The translations under genes were made by a program, and so were the position numbers. Positions 46,892-55,182 of a stretch of DNA of 55,182 nt are shown piece after piece (the stretch's first letter is position 1; each line of letters begins with the position of its first letter). The DNA comes from Gammaproteobacteria bacterium (GTDB lineage: Bacteria > Pseudomonadota > Gammaproteobacteria > SZUA-152). The notes below the pieces were generated by a model. The model was not told where the DNA came from. It did no database searches and saw only the letters and a list, made by a program, of their open reading frames with translations. The DNA lies in the NCBI GenBank assembly GCA_021647705.1, contig JAKIUF010000030.1:1-55182 (forward strand), read 5' to 3'.

Positions 46892-47359
46892 TTACTGGTT
46901 AACCGCTGTATTTTTATGCGTGTTTTCCGATGTGGTAAAAAGCTCTTTTTGTTCCGGCTCTACAATGCCACGGCTTGTGGCTGCCTCGCGTTCCAGTTCT
47001 GCTACGGAATAAATCCATTCTTGACCGGTGAGTGCTTCGAAAGCAGTTTTCCGGTGTAGTACCAGAATCATGTCACCCGTAGCAACGAGAGAAAGCTCGG
47101 TAAGCGGTATGTTGCAAGAGGGTAGAAAGTCCGTCAGAGACGTAATACTTTTACGGATGCGCTGTACCGAAACACCTGCATCAATCAGTTTTCGGGCAGT
47201 TTTGAGTATCAATAAATCAGCAAAGGAATAGCGTGCATGACCACCAGAGGTGCGTTGCTTAGGAATGATCAAACCGGTTTTTCGCCAGTAACCGAGTTGA
47301 CGTTGGCTGAGCCTGGTGATGTGCATCACCTGCTGACAGGTATAACCTGTTTCGCTCAT
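46892..47359 (-). CDS. MerR-type DNA-binding protein
   Basis: 155 residues. The N-terminal winged helix is of the MerR type (CQQVMHITRLSQRQLGYWRK, then GGHARYSFADLLILK). The C-terminal part (about 80-155) has no metal-binding Cys pattern and ends in a polar tail, so it is not a metal sensor. It lies 77 bases before the ParA-CBM gene on the same strand. It may regulate that operon, or serve as the DNA- or partner-binding protein of the ParA system, as small DNA-binding proteins do in other ParA loci. Confidence 0.85.
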   Translation of the reverse strand: MSETGYTCQQVMHITRLSQRQLGYWRKTGLIIPKQRTSGGHARYSFADLLILKTARKLIDAGVSVQRIRKSITSLTDFLPSCNIPLTELSLVATGDMILVLHRKTAFEALTGQEWIYSVAELEREAATSRGIVEPEQKELFTTSENTHKNTAVNQ

Positions 47360-47683
47360 CCCTTCCCTCCATTATTTTTTAGTGGATGTAATTTTGTGAC
47401 AGCGGCTGTTATTAGCGGCTTATCATCAGCAATATGTGATTGATATTAGTAAGGATTCAGTGCAGTGTGGTCGGTGATTAAAGAATGTCAAGAAAAAGCA
47501 GACAAAAAATACCATTTTTGTTTGTTTTGATATCAGGCGTGTTCTATCGCCATAAAAAGGCCACAGCCTTAATCTCAAATAAGAATTAGGGAATCAATAA
47601 ATATTATTTTTTAAAATAACGATGGGCTGTTAATGTGTATTCCACATGGCCCCTACATGTAACTGCTACTTATAAGAACTGAC

Positions 47684-47726
47684 AAAAAGCCGCAACGCCC
47701 CCATCGTTGCGGCTTTTTGTTTTTTG
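47684..47726 (+). terminator. Strong rho-independent terminator, no obvious gene upstream
   Basis: Perfect stem GCCGCAACG / CGTTGCGGC (47689-47697 and 47705-47713), flanked by AAAAA on the left and TTTTTGTTTTTT on the right. It could work in both directions, but better on the plus strand. The 320 bases upstream carry no protein gene, so it may end a small RNA. Confidence 0.82.
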
Positions 47727-47922
47727 CGTATTTTTGGCCGTTGAGTTTTCCATATGCAAGGTACGAACTGTGATGTTACGCACTCGAATAATCAATGATT
47801 GACGGTTTTATATGACGCTACAACGCGTACTCTAACGGAAGCTTGTGAAATATCAAAAGCTCTCAGGTAATCGTGCCAGTTTATTGGGATGTTATGTTGT
47901 CATGGTGCTGACAAGTGGCATG

Positions 47923-47990
47923 TTATAAACGCAGAGGTCGCAAAGGCGCAAAGAAAAACACTAAAAACTTTGTGCTTTCTGTGTTTTTGG
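47923..47990. repeat. CGCAGAGG-family repeat, degenerate copy 3
   Basis: Begins TTATAAACGCAGAGGTCGCA like copy 2, then AAGGCGCAAAG and a centre AAAAACACTAAAAAC. The right arm (TTTGTGCTTTCTGTGTTTTT) is decayed and lacks the CTCTGCG blocks. Confidence 0.7.
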
Positions 47991-48186
47991 GACCCTCGTG
48001 TTAAATACCCTGTGATTCTTAAAACAGATGTTTTTAGCACTTAATTCATATTTGAGACCTGTGTCACATCCGTTATGAAATTGCGATGCCTGCACGTATA
48101 CCCAATTAAAATGCTCAAAAAAGCTTTTAACATTTTCGTGTGGCAGGTAATATAGCCGCATACCCCGGATTAGGGAGGGGGGGAAA

Positions 48187-48224
48187 GTGTTTGCCCTGAC
48201 GGGTTCAGGGCATACGCTTTTTTT
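48187..48224 (+). terminator. Second orphan rho-independent terminator
   Basis: Stem GTGTtTGCCCTGA / TCAGGGCAtACGC with loop CGGGT (48200-48204) and a run of seven T (48218-48224). The stem has one internal mismatch. It stands about 275 bases before the invertase start, so it ends an upstream transcript or is an attenuator. Confidence 0.72.
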
Positions 48225-48498
48225 ATTCCACGACTGATAGTCCTTCAGTTCGTCACCTTTAATCTCTTTTTTATGTGTTACCTCTCAAGGTTTTTTGGCA
48301 TTTTGCGGGTTGATTTGTACCGACTGCATGCGTCTGTTTTATCGTCAGGCATCCTTCGGCTTTCCAGAATTGATTGGCTGGGTTACCGTATATATTGCCA
48401 CGGAAATGTACAGTATTGCCCTGCACGGACGATGTTGATTGCGAGTGGAAATAATTGAAAGCAAACGACAATATAACAATCTGGGAACCCGCCAAGCA

Positions 48499-49875
48499 AT
48501 GACTTCAACCAGCACAGAAGATATCCTGAAATCGGCTTACGCACTGCTCGACAGCGCCGTGCTGTCGTACAAAGGTGAGCCAACTGGCACCGCTGCCGCG
48601 TTAGATGACCGCGTCGCTGCGCCGAATTACGAAGAATGCTTTGTACGTGATTTTGTACCCAGCGCGCTGGTGTTTTTATGCGATGGCAAACCTGAAATCG
48701 TGCGCAACTTCCTGAAAATGGTGGTGAGTCTGCGTCATCAACAATCCGTTATGGAAGGTCACGAACGTGCGCTGGGCCTGATGCCCGCCAGTTTTCGTGT
48801 GCCGGGTGAACAGGATGTGGACGGTACACCCACCGCTGATTTTGGCGAATTGGCTATTGGCCGGGTGGCACCCGTGGACTCAGCGATGTGGTGGGTGATC
48901 CTGTTGCGCAGCTACGTGTTGGTGACAGGTGATGTTGCACTGGCCCACAGTGAAGAATTCCAGGAAAGTATGCGTTTTACCCTGGATTTGTATTTGAAGG
49001 AAAGCTTTGAAACCTCGCCCGCCATGCTAGTGCCGGACGCCTCGTTTATGATTGACCGGCGTATGGGAGTATACGGCCACCCACTGGAAATTCAGGCGCT
49101 ACTGTATGGCATGTTAAGTACCGCGCAGGAACTGTTATTGCCCACGCCGGAAAATGAACGATTGCTGTCCAACAGCAAAAAACGCATGCAAACTCTGCGC
49201 TCTTATGTACGTATTTATTATTGGCTGGACTCCCAGCGCCTGAACGAAATTCACCGTTTTCGATCCGAAGAATTTGGTGAAGATGCCGCCAATCACCTGA
49301 ATATTTACCCCGAAACCATTCCGCCCTGGATGGATGGCTGGTTGCCGCCAAACAGCGGTTACCTAGTGGGAAATCTGGGTGTAGGCCGTATGGATTTTCG
49401 GCTGTTTTCATTCGGCAACCTGCTGGCGATCATGTTTGGCCTGACCACCGACAAACAAGCCGAAAATATCATGAACCTGTATGATGCGCGCTGGAGTGAG
49501 TTGGTGGGCGAAATGCCGTTGAAAATTGTTTATCCCGCCCTGGATGGCGACAAGTGGCGTTACACTACGGGAAGTGACCCCAAAAACGTGCCCTGGTCAT
49601 ATCACAATGGAGGCAGTTGGCCGTGTCTGATCTGGGCATTTGTGGGTGCCGCCGTGCGTACCGGGCGGCATGATCTTGCGCGAAGAGTGATGGCGCAATC
49701 CATGGAAAAATTATGTAAAGATCAGTGGCCGGAATATTATGACGGGAAGAACGGCAGCCTGATCGGGCGGCGTTCCAATTTAAAACAGACCTGGTCAGCC
49801 AGTGCAGTGATTTTAGGTCACCAATTTCTGGAAGACCCGGATGCTCTGGCGGTGTTTGAATCCATTAACTTCTGA
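48499..49875 (+). CDS. Glycoside hydrolase family 100 neutral/alkaline invertase
   Basis: Cytoplasmic sucrose-hydrolysing enzyme of 458 residues that releases glucose and fructose. Matches to the plant and cyanobacterial family run along the whole protein: NYEECFVRDFVPSALVFL, GRVAPVDSAMWWVILLR, MIDRRMGVYGHPLEIQ, LNEIHRFRSEEFG, GEMPLKIVYP, PWSYHNGGSWP. Asp186 (MIDRRMG) and Glu412 (WPEYYDG) correspond to the catalytic pair Asp188/Glu414 described for Anabaena InvA. ATG 48499 is chosen; an in-frame GTG at 48439 would add a poorly conserved tail. The family is uncommon in proteobacteria, so gene transfer is possible. Confidence 0.92.
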   Translation: MTSTSTEDILKSAYALLDSAVLSYKGEPTGTAAALDDRVAAPNYEECFVRDFVPSALVFLCDGKPEIVRNFLKMVVSLRHQQSVMEGHERALGLMPASFRVPGEQDVDGTPTADFGELAIGRVAPVDSAMWWVILLRSYVLVTGDVALAHSEEFQESMRFTLDLYLKESFETSPAMLVPDASFMIDRRMGVYGHPLEIQALLYGMLSTAQELLLPTPENERLLSNSKKRMQTLRSYVRIYYWLDSQRLNEIHRFRSEEFGEDAANHLNIYPETIPPWMDGWLPPNSGYLVGNLGVGRMDFRLFSFGNLLAIMFGLTTDKQAENIMNLYDARWSELVGEMPLKIVYPALDGDKWRYTTGSDPKNVPWSYHNGGSWPCLIWAFVGAAVRTGRHDLARRVMAQSMEKLCKDQWPEYYDGKNGSLIGRRSNLKQTWSASAVILGHQFLEDPDALAVFESINF

Positions 49876-49926
49876 AACAGGCTCTGAAACCGACCCTGAA
49901 GCAGATAAAAACAAAAAGAAACTATC

Positions 49927-50754
49927 GTGCCACCACCTATCAAGCTGGATCAACTGAACTTCCCCAGGGCATCTCCCCAGGCGGCCAAAGTGCTCGGCTA
50001 TTTATCGGGTGAAGACCCTGACATGAATGAAGTGGATAACATTATTATGCAAGACCCGGTGCTCGCAGGCACCTTGCTGCGCTATGCTAATTCGCCGCTG
50101 TACCGGCGTGGCGGTGAAATCAGTAACGTACCGGCGGCAACACGGATGATAGGCATAAAAAATGTGCGTAGCGCCGTGGTGATGACCACCCTGCGTGCAA
50201 TCTGCCCCGCAGAAAGCGAACTCACAAAAACCATTTTGCAGCACTCGCTGGGTATTGCCACACTGTGCAAACTGATCGCCAAAAAAAGCTGTCCGGCGGT
50301 GGCAGATGATCTGGAATTACTGGGACTTATTCATGACATTGGTATGGTCGTGCTGGCCTGTAATGTTGAAGATGAATACCAGGCTTTGTTAATGCGCGCC
50401 CAGGCTGAAAATATTGCTGTAGATGTACTGGAAAAAATGGAATTTGGTTTTACTCATGACCAGATTGCCGCCAGAGCCCTGCACGAATTTCGACTGCCAA
50501 AACGTCATGAAAACGTATTGACCCATTTTCATCAACCACCCGATGAAAATGAAACAGATGATGAATTAAAAAAAGAACGCGCTGTGCTGGTATTGGCGCA
50601 CCGACTGTTGTTCGACATGCGTGGTGATGATGCTTGTACCGAAACACTTTTTGAATCAACCGACGAGCTTATGCACACCTTGAATCTTGATGAAGGGGCA
50701 TTGGATGCTGTTCGTGAGCAGGCCCAGGTGCATTTTTCTGATTTTACGGGATAA
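49927..50754 (+). CDS. HDOD-domain protein
   Basis: 275-residue HDOD (HD-related output domain) protein, used in signalling and often in c-di-GMP or stress pathways. The domain shows IIMQDPVLAGTLLRYANSPLYRRGG, AATRMIGIKNVRSAV and LLGLIHDIGMVVL. No second domain follows apart from an acidic C-terminal helix region. The start is GTG 49927, 51 bases after the invertase stop, so the two could be cotranscribed. The function is not known. Confidence 0.9.
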   Translation: MPPPIKLDQLNFPRASPQAAKVLGYLSGEDPDMNEVDNIIMQDPVLAGTLLRYANSPLYRRGGEISNVPAATRMIGIKNVRSAVVMTTLRAICPAESELTKTILQHSLGIATLCKLIAKKSCPAVADDLELLGLIHDIGMVVLACNVEDEYQALLMRAQAENIAVDVLEKMEFGFTHDQIAARALHEFRLPKRHENVLTHFHQPPDENETDDELKKERAVLVLAHRLLFDMRGDDACTETLFESTDELMHTLNLDEGALDAVREQAQVHFSDFTG

Positions 50755-50807
50755 TCCCGAGTACATTTTTCTCTTTTCATTCCTTTCCGTTTTGGTATTT
50801 CCTGATT

Positions 50808-52730
50808 ATGGCTTTAATTAAATTCGATGATGTTTCCCTGGCTTTTGGGCATGTTGCCCTGCTCGACAAGGTTGCCTTGCAAATCGACCCCGGTGAGCGG
50901 GTTTGTCTGCTAGGTCGCAATGGCACCGGTAAATCGACATTAATGCAGATTCTACGGGGCGCGGTCAGCCCGGATGACGGCAGTGTATGGCGTCAGCAAA
51001 ATGTCCGCATTGCCTGGCTCGCGCAGGAAGTGCCCGAAGATCAAACGCAATCTGTGTTTGATGTGATTACTGCCGGGCTGGAAGGTGTAGGTACCTTGCT
51101 GGCGGAATATCATCATGTGGTGCTGTCCCTGGAAAAAGACGCCTCACCAGCCGTACTGGAACGTCTTGCTGAATTACAAAGCAAGCTGGAAGCCGAAGAC
51201 GGCTGGCGTTTGGAGCAAAAAGTCGAAGACGTGATATCACGACTGGAATTGCCCGCCGATAAATTACTGTCAGAATTATCCGGTGGACTTAAACGTCGAG
51301 TGATGCTGGCGCAAGCCCTGGTGACCGAGCCGGACCTGCTGTTACTGGACGAGCCCACCAACCATCTTGATCTGGCCGGTATTCAATGGCTGGAAGATTT
51401 TCTGCTGAGCTGGAATGGCAGCGTGTTGTTTATTACCCATGATCGTGCCTTCCTGCAAAAACTGGCTACACGTATTGTAGAGCTGGATCGCGGCAATCTT
51501 ACTTCCTGGCCCGGTGATTACAAAAACTACCTGCAAAAGAAAGAAGAAGCACTGGCCATTGAGGCCGACCACAATGCGAAATTTGACAAACGTCTGGCAC
51601 AGGAAGAAGTGTGGATACGCCAGGGCATCAAGGCGCGCCGTACCCGTAACGAAGGTCGGGTGAGAGCATTGCAATCCATGCGTCGTGAATACAGCGACCG
51701 ACGTAAAGTGCAAGGTAAAGTCAGCCTTAACCTCGAAAATGCCGAACGCTCCGGCAAGCTGGTAGTGGAAGTGGAAAATGCCAGCGTGGGGTACGACGGC
51801 ACGACCATCGTACGTGATTTTTCCACACGCATTCAGCGAGGTGATCGCATTGGTATTATCGGCCCCAATGGCGCGGGTAAAACCACATTGCTGAAATTAT
51901 TGCTGGGGGAACTGGAGCCGACAGAGGGCTCAGTGCAGCTTGGCACCAAACTGGAAGTCGCTTATTTTGATCAACAGCGCGCCGTGCTGGATCCGAAAAA
52001 AACGGTCATGGACAACCTCAACTCCGGCAGTGATACGGTCATCATCAATGGCCGTGAAAAACACATCATCAGTTATTTACAGGACTTTTTGTTTCCGCCA
52101 CAGCGAATACGTTCACCGGTATCATCACTCTCCGGAGGAGAGCGTAATCGCCTGTTACTGGCACGTCTGTTTACGCAACCCGCCAACCTGCTGGTTATGG
52201 ATGAACCGACCAACGACCTCGATGTGGAAACCCTGGAATTACTGGAAGAGCTGTTAAGCGAATACAAGGGAACACTATTGCTGGTGAGCCATGACCGCGC
52301 CTTTCTCGACAACGTAGTGACCCGCACCCTGGTCTTTGAAGGGCAGGGCACAGTGAATGATTATGTGGGCGGGTACGACGACTGGTTGCGCCAGCGACAA
52401 CAACCCGGTTCAAAGATTGTAGCTAAAAAAAATAAAGCCAAAGCAGAGAAGCCCGGATCAGAAGAAACCAGCACAGAACAAAAGCCAGCGATAGCCAAAG
52501 TAAAAAAACTCAGCTACAAAGCGCAGCGGGAGTTGGATAGTCTGCCAGCACGCCTTGAATTACTGGAAACAGAGCAAAACAGTTTGCAGGCACAGATAGC
52601 AGCCCCTGAATTTTATCAGCAGGATAAAGACGCCGTTGCCAAAACACTGGCAAAACTTGAGCGGGTAGGCAATGAGCTGGAACAGTGTTTTGCGCGCTGG
52701 GAAGAGCTGGAAGCAGAACAGGCAAGCTGA
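50808..52730 (+). CDS. uup: ABC-F ATPase Uup
   Basis: 640-residue soluble ABC-F protein with two nucleotide-binding domains. First: GRNGTGKST, LSGGLKRR, LLLLDEPTNHLD. Second: GPNGAGKTT, LSGGERNR, LLVMDEPTNDLD. The C-terminal extension is a Lys-rich linker and a coiled coil (about 565-640), typical of Uup, which acts on DNA and ribosomes. ATG 50808 lies 53 bases after the HDOD gene. Confidence 0.95.
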   Translation: MALIKFDDVSLAFGHVALLDKVALQIDPGERVCLLGRNGTGKSTLMQILRGAVSPDDGSVWRQQNVRIAWLAQEVPEDQTQSVFDVITAGLEGVGTLLAEYHHVVLSLEKDASPAVLERLAELQSKLEAEDGWRLEQKVEDVISRLELPADKLLSELSGGLKRRVMLAQALVTEPDLLLLDEPTNHLDLAGIQWLEDFLLSWNGSVLFITHDRAFLQKLATRIVELDRGNLTSWPGDYKNYLQKKEEALAIEADHNAKFDKRLAQEEVWIRQGIKARRTRNEGRVRALQSMRREYSDRRKVQGKVSLNLENAERSGKLVVEVENASVGYDGTTIVRDFSTRIQRGDRIGIIGPNGAGKTTLLKLLLGELEPTEGSVQLGTKLEVAYFDQQRAVLDPKKTVMDNLNSGSDTVIINGREKHIISYLQDFLFPPQRIRSPVSSLSGGERNRLLLARLFTQPANLLVMDEPTNDLDVETLELLEELLSEYKGTLLLVSHDRAFLDNVVTRTLVFEGQGTVNDYVGGYDDWLRQRQQPGSKIVAKKNKAKAEKPGSEETSTEQKPAIAKVKKLSYKAQRELDSLPARLELLETEQNSLQAQIAAPEFYQQDKDAVAKTLAKLERVGNELEQCFARWEELEAEQAS

Positions 52731-52990
52731 TTAGGGAAATCTTAGGCACTGGATGTCATTTCTCGTCTGTGTGAGATTCAGCTAGAAGAAAAGGGACGAA
52801 GTATCATAATGACGCTTTATTTTAGCTGCTAATTTAGCGAAATTAATCTCAGCTTTTATATGTAACTTTCATTTCGAGTGGTTTAAGCATGTCTGAAAAG
52901 GTAATTTTCTACCAACTAGCCGCTAATATGATACTTGGCCCCCCTTTCTTCGCCACCAATATCTCCAGCCCCGTCTGATCTGACTGCGCG

Positions 52991-54166
52991 ATGATGTCAC
53001 AATTGAGACGTCTGGCATTATTCAAGCAAGGCCTAGCGCCGCAACAGTGCTTTGGCGCAGGCTTGTCTGGAACGCGTAACGCAATCGAGCATCTTGGTTA
53101 TGTGCAAATTGATACGCTATCGGTGGTCGAGCGCGCGCATCACCATGTATTGTGGAGCCGGGTGTCGGACTATGACCCGGCCCACTTGAACCAGCTAATC
53201 AGCGAGCAGCACATTTTTGAGTATTGGTACCATGCTGCTTCGTATTTACCAATGCGCGACTACCGTTATGCGCTACCGCACATGACGTCGATACGCAATG
53301 GTGAAAACCGCTATTACACCAATGTCGACGAACACCTGATGAACGAGATATTGGCCCGTGTGAGCGCAGAGGGAGCGTTACGGCTGCGTGATTTTGACAA
53401 GGGGAACAAGGGAAAGGGCAAATGGTGGAACCAGAGGCCGGGGCGGCGCGCTTTCGACAAGCTGTTTATGCAAGGCGATCTGATGGTGTGCGGACGTAAT
53501 GGCATGGAGAAGGTCTATGACCTCGCTGAACGCTGTTTGCCAGAGGGTATCGATCTGAGCGTACCCACGCTGAGCGAATATGCAGCCTATTTGTTCGACA
53601 CCACACTCAGGGCGCACGGTGTTTTTACCTGGAAGCAGTTATTACATCTGAAGACAGGTAAAGCCTTGCGGGACGCGATGCGTGAAGTTCTCGACAAGCG
53701 TATCGAAGCTGGCGTGGTGAGAGCACTGAGTAACGCTGATGCGCCAGCCGCCTACGTGGACATCAAGGCACTCGAACAAGCACCGACAATCGATGGTGCA
53801 TTGAAGGTGCTGTCCCCATTTGATAACGTGGTGATCCACCGTGATCGCTTGAATGCGCTGTTCGAATTTGACTACCGGATTGAATGCTATGTCTCGGCAC
53901 CTAAGCGTAGGTTTGGCTACTTTTGTCTGCCAATCCTTTACGGCGACAAGTTCGTCGGTCGAATCGATTGCAAGGCGCATCGGGCTGACCAGCGTTTTGA
54001 AATTTTAAGCCTGAACCTTGAGGATGGCACACTCGACCGGGATCAGTTTTTTCCCGAGTTAAGCGACGAGTTGCAAAGGCTCGCCGACTTCAATAAGTGC
54101 CCGCTACTCGATGCGAGCATAGTTGCTGCGGAGGTGAGTAATCACCGATATGCAGATTCTGTATAG
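52991..54166 (+). CDS. YcaQ-family DNA glycosylase (winged-helix, HTH_42)
   Basis: 391-residue protein of the AlkZ/YcaQ group, which removes alkylated bases and unhooks interstrand cross-links. The catalytic QxD motif of the YcaQ branch is seen as QIDTLSVVERAHHHVLW (Gln-Ile-Asp), near residue 39. YHAASYLPMRDYRY and LSPFDNVVIHRDR are family hallmarks, with the C-terminal FVGRIDCKAHR strand. A second ATG follows directly (52994). It is preceded by 260 bases without a gene and is followed after 70 bases by the methyltransferase. Confidence 0.9.
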   Translation: MMSQLRRLALFKQGLAPQQCFGAGLSGTRNAIEHLGYVQIDTLSVVERAHHHVLWSRVSDYDPAHLNQLISEQHIFEYWYHAASYLPMRDYRYALPHMTSIRNGENRYYTNVDEHLMNEILARVSAEGALRLRDFDKGNKGKGKWWNQRPGRRAFDKLFMQGDLMVCGRNGMEKVYDLAERCLPEGIDLSVPTLSEYAAYLFDTTLRAHGVFTWKQLLHLKTGKALRDAMREVLDKRIEAGVVRALSNADAPAAYVDIKALEQAPTIDGALKVLSPFDNVVIHRDRLNALFEFDYRIECYVSAPKRRFGYFCLPILYGDKFVGRIDCKAHRADQRFEILSLNLEDGTLDRDQFFPELSDELQRLADFNKCPLLDASIVAAEVSNHRYADSV

Positions 54167-54236
54167 CACCATAATTAATGATTCTGTATACTGGACCGTT
54201 GGGCCAATAAATATTCAAACAAAACAGGGGAAAATT

Positions 54237-55016
54237 ATGACGAAAAGGCATCGAATACAATTTCCGAAGGATGAATTAACCGGCATAAATCAAGACGAAG
54301 CCTATTTCTACCTTCAAGGATCTGGCGGCAAAAGGAAAATTAGATTTCACGACTACGATGAAATTTATCAAGTACAAGGCCTCTATGAACAAATATTTTA
54401 TGATCGCCTTAAATGCACATCTCCACATAAAGTAGCATCAATACTCGAAGCCGCAGTAAAACAGTATCAAAATAATTTTTCTGAGCTTAGGATATTGGAT
54501 TTAGGTGCGGGCAATGGAATGATGGGAGAGGAATTAAAAAAGCATGGCGTTTCTCGCTTAATAGGCGTGGATATAATTCCCGAAGCTTATGATGCAGCAA
54601 TCCGAGATAGGCCGGGAATATATGACGCATATTATGTTGAGGATTTCACAAAGCTAGAAAAAGATAAAAAAGAAGAAATAGCATCTTGGCAATGTGATTG
54701 CATGGTAACAGTTGCCGCACTTGGTTTCGGTGACATCCCAGCGAAAGCATTTTTGGAGGCGTTTAATATAATCAAAAATGAAGGGTGGGTGTCCTTTAAT
54801 ATAAAGGATACCTTCTTTGATATTAGTGATAAATCAGGTTTTTCAAAAATGATTAGGGAATTAATTTTCTCAAAATATCTTGATATTTATTACATCGAAC
54901 GCTATCAACATAGATTATCAATTGAGGGAGAGCCGCTGTATTATTTCGCGATAACAGGATGGAAAACGTCAGATGTTCCTGATGACTTTTTGGAGTTAAA
55001 AGGCATCACGGCTTAA
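54237..55016 (+). CDS. Class I SAM-dependent methyltransferase
   Basis: About 259 residues. Motif I is LDLGAGNGMMGEEL, followed by acidic GVDII, and a later strand with CDCMVTVAALGFGDI; together these give the Rossmann-like methyltransferase fold. The substrate cannot be told. ATG 54237 has AGGGG seven bases upstream; the frame is open to 54150. The gene is clearly richer in A+T than its neighbours, with many AAA, AAT and ATA codons, so recent acquisition is likely. No gene is visible in the last 166 bases of the window. Confidence 0.85.
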   Translation: MTKRHRIQFPKDELTGINQDEAYFYLQGSGGKRKIRFHDYDEIYQVQGLYEQIFYDRLKCTSPHKVASILEAAVKQYQNNFSELRILDLGAGNGMMGEELKKHGVSRLIGVDIIPEAYDAAIRDRPGIYDAYYVEDFTKLEKDKKEEIASWQCDCMVTVAALGFGDIPAKAFLEAFNIIKNEGWVSFNIKDTFFDISDKSGFSKMIRELIFSKYLDIYYIERYQHRLSIEGEPLYYFAITGWKTSDVPDDFLELKGITA

Positions 55017-55182
55017 TGGGTAGCCAAGGGTCTCTAACTCTCAGCCCCACAACGCCTTTCTATTACCCATAAGTTATATACTCTGCGCAAGAACCCAGCC
55101 TCGCGAAATATCATTGAGTCGTTTCCAGCCTCGCCACAACGTTGTTATTCCCGGGTCTCCATCACCCGCCCTTCCTAAAAAT

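Larger units (their letters stand above)
47360..48498. other. Gene-poor region with two orphan terminators and a repeat
   Basis: 1139 bases with no credible protein gene. It contains the terminators at 47684 and 48187 and a degenerate copy of the CGCAGAGG repeat at 47923. Neither terminator follows a recognised gene on the plus strand, so unannotated small RNAs are possible. The segment also holds the control regions of the divergent MerR-like gene and the invertase gene. Confidence 0.7.

Noticed and set aside
47961-48161. 66-codon minus-strand frame in the gene-poor region
   Set aside because: Its end runs into the dispersed repeat and its start has no well-spaced ribosome site.

Overview
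The window looks like chromosomal DNA of a gammaproteobacterium, probably an environmental, respiring bacterium. The evidence is the set of closely recognisable housekeeping genes (parE, parC, guaB, guaA, tadA, efp with epmA/epmB, psd, hemH, xseA, uup), a FimX-type type IV pilus regulator, and a large c-di-GMP repertoire. A haem-protein operon (cytochrome b, SHP-like and diheme cytochromes c) and a SoxXA-binding-like lipoprotein hint at a chemolithotroph, but no complete energy pathway is present. Species cannot be named from the sequence alone.

Layout. 1-5.8 kb: 3' truncated dinB, then a cytochrome b / SHP-like / diheme cytochrome c operon followed by a PepSY protein and a PhoPQ-like two-component system. 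5.8-9.5 kb: a histidine kinase and its REC-GGDEF diguanylate cyclase. 9.7-15.7 kb: parE and parC, separated by a RelE/ParE-type toxin-antitoxin pair, a RAYT transposase flanked by inverted REP hairpins, and a DUF3592-like membrane protein. 15.7-21.5 kb: a FimX homologue between two distantly similar proteins with PilZ-like C termini. 21.8-25.5 kb: EF-P and its two beta-lysylation enzymes, a PilZ protein and a small Cys-rich protein. 25.5-28.8 kb: SCO1, PCuAC and psd on the minus strand, divergent from hemH, with a perfect 15-bp inverted repeat at the SCO1 start. 29-33.4 kb: a bacterial voltage-gated channel overlapping mlaA, an M23 peptidase with xseA, and a small lipoprotein. 33.7-37.5 kb: guaB-guaA-tadA and tRNA-Ser(CGA). 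38.5-44.8 kb: a signalling block with REC-PAS-GGDEF-EAL, a histidine kinase whose phosphoacceptor His is Gln, a CheY/Rcp1-like receiver, and REC-GGDEF-EAL. 44.8-47.4 kb: a MerR-like regulator, a ParA ATPase fused to a C-terminal glycogen-binding (CBM48/AMPK-beta-like) domain, and a MinD-like protein without a P-loop. 47.4-48.5 kb: a gene-poor stretch with two orphan terminators and a repeat. 48.5-55 kb: a GH100 neutral invertase, an HDOD protein, Uup, a YcaQ-type DNA glycosylase and an A+T-rich methyltransferase.

How it works together. At least four GGDEF and/or EAL proteins, one clear PilZ protein and two PilZ-like proteins make c-di-GMP signalling the main theme, with type IV pili (FimX) as one likely output. 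The most unusual locus is the MerR / ParA-CBM48 / P-loop-less partner cluster. It has the parts expected of a ParA-type positioning system whose cargo could be an alpha-glucan (glycogen) body. That function is inferred; the domain fusion is read directly from one uninterrupted frame.
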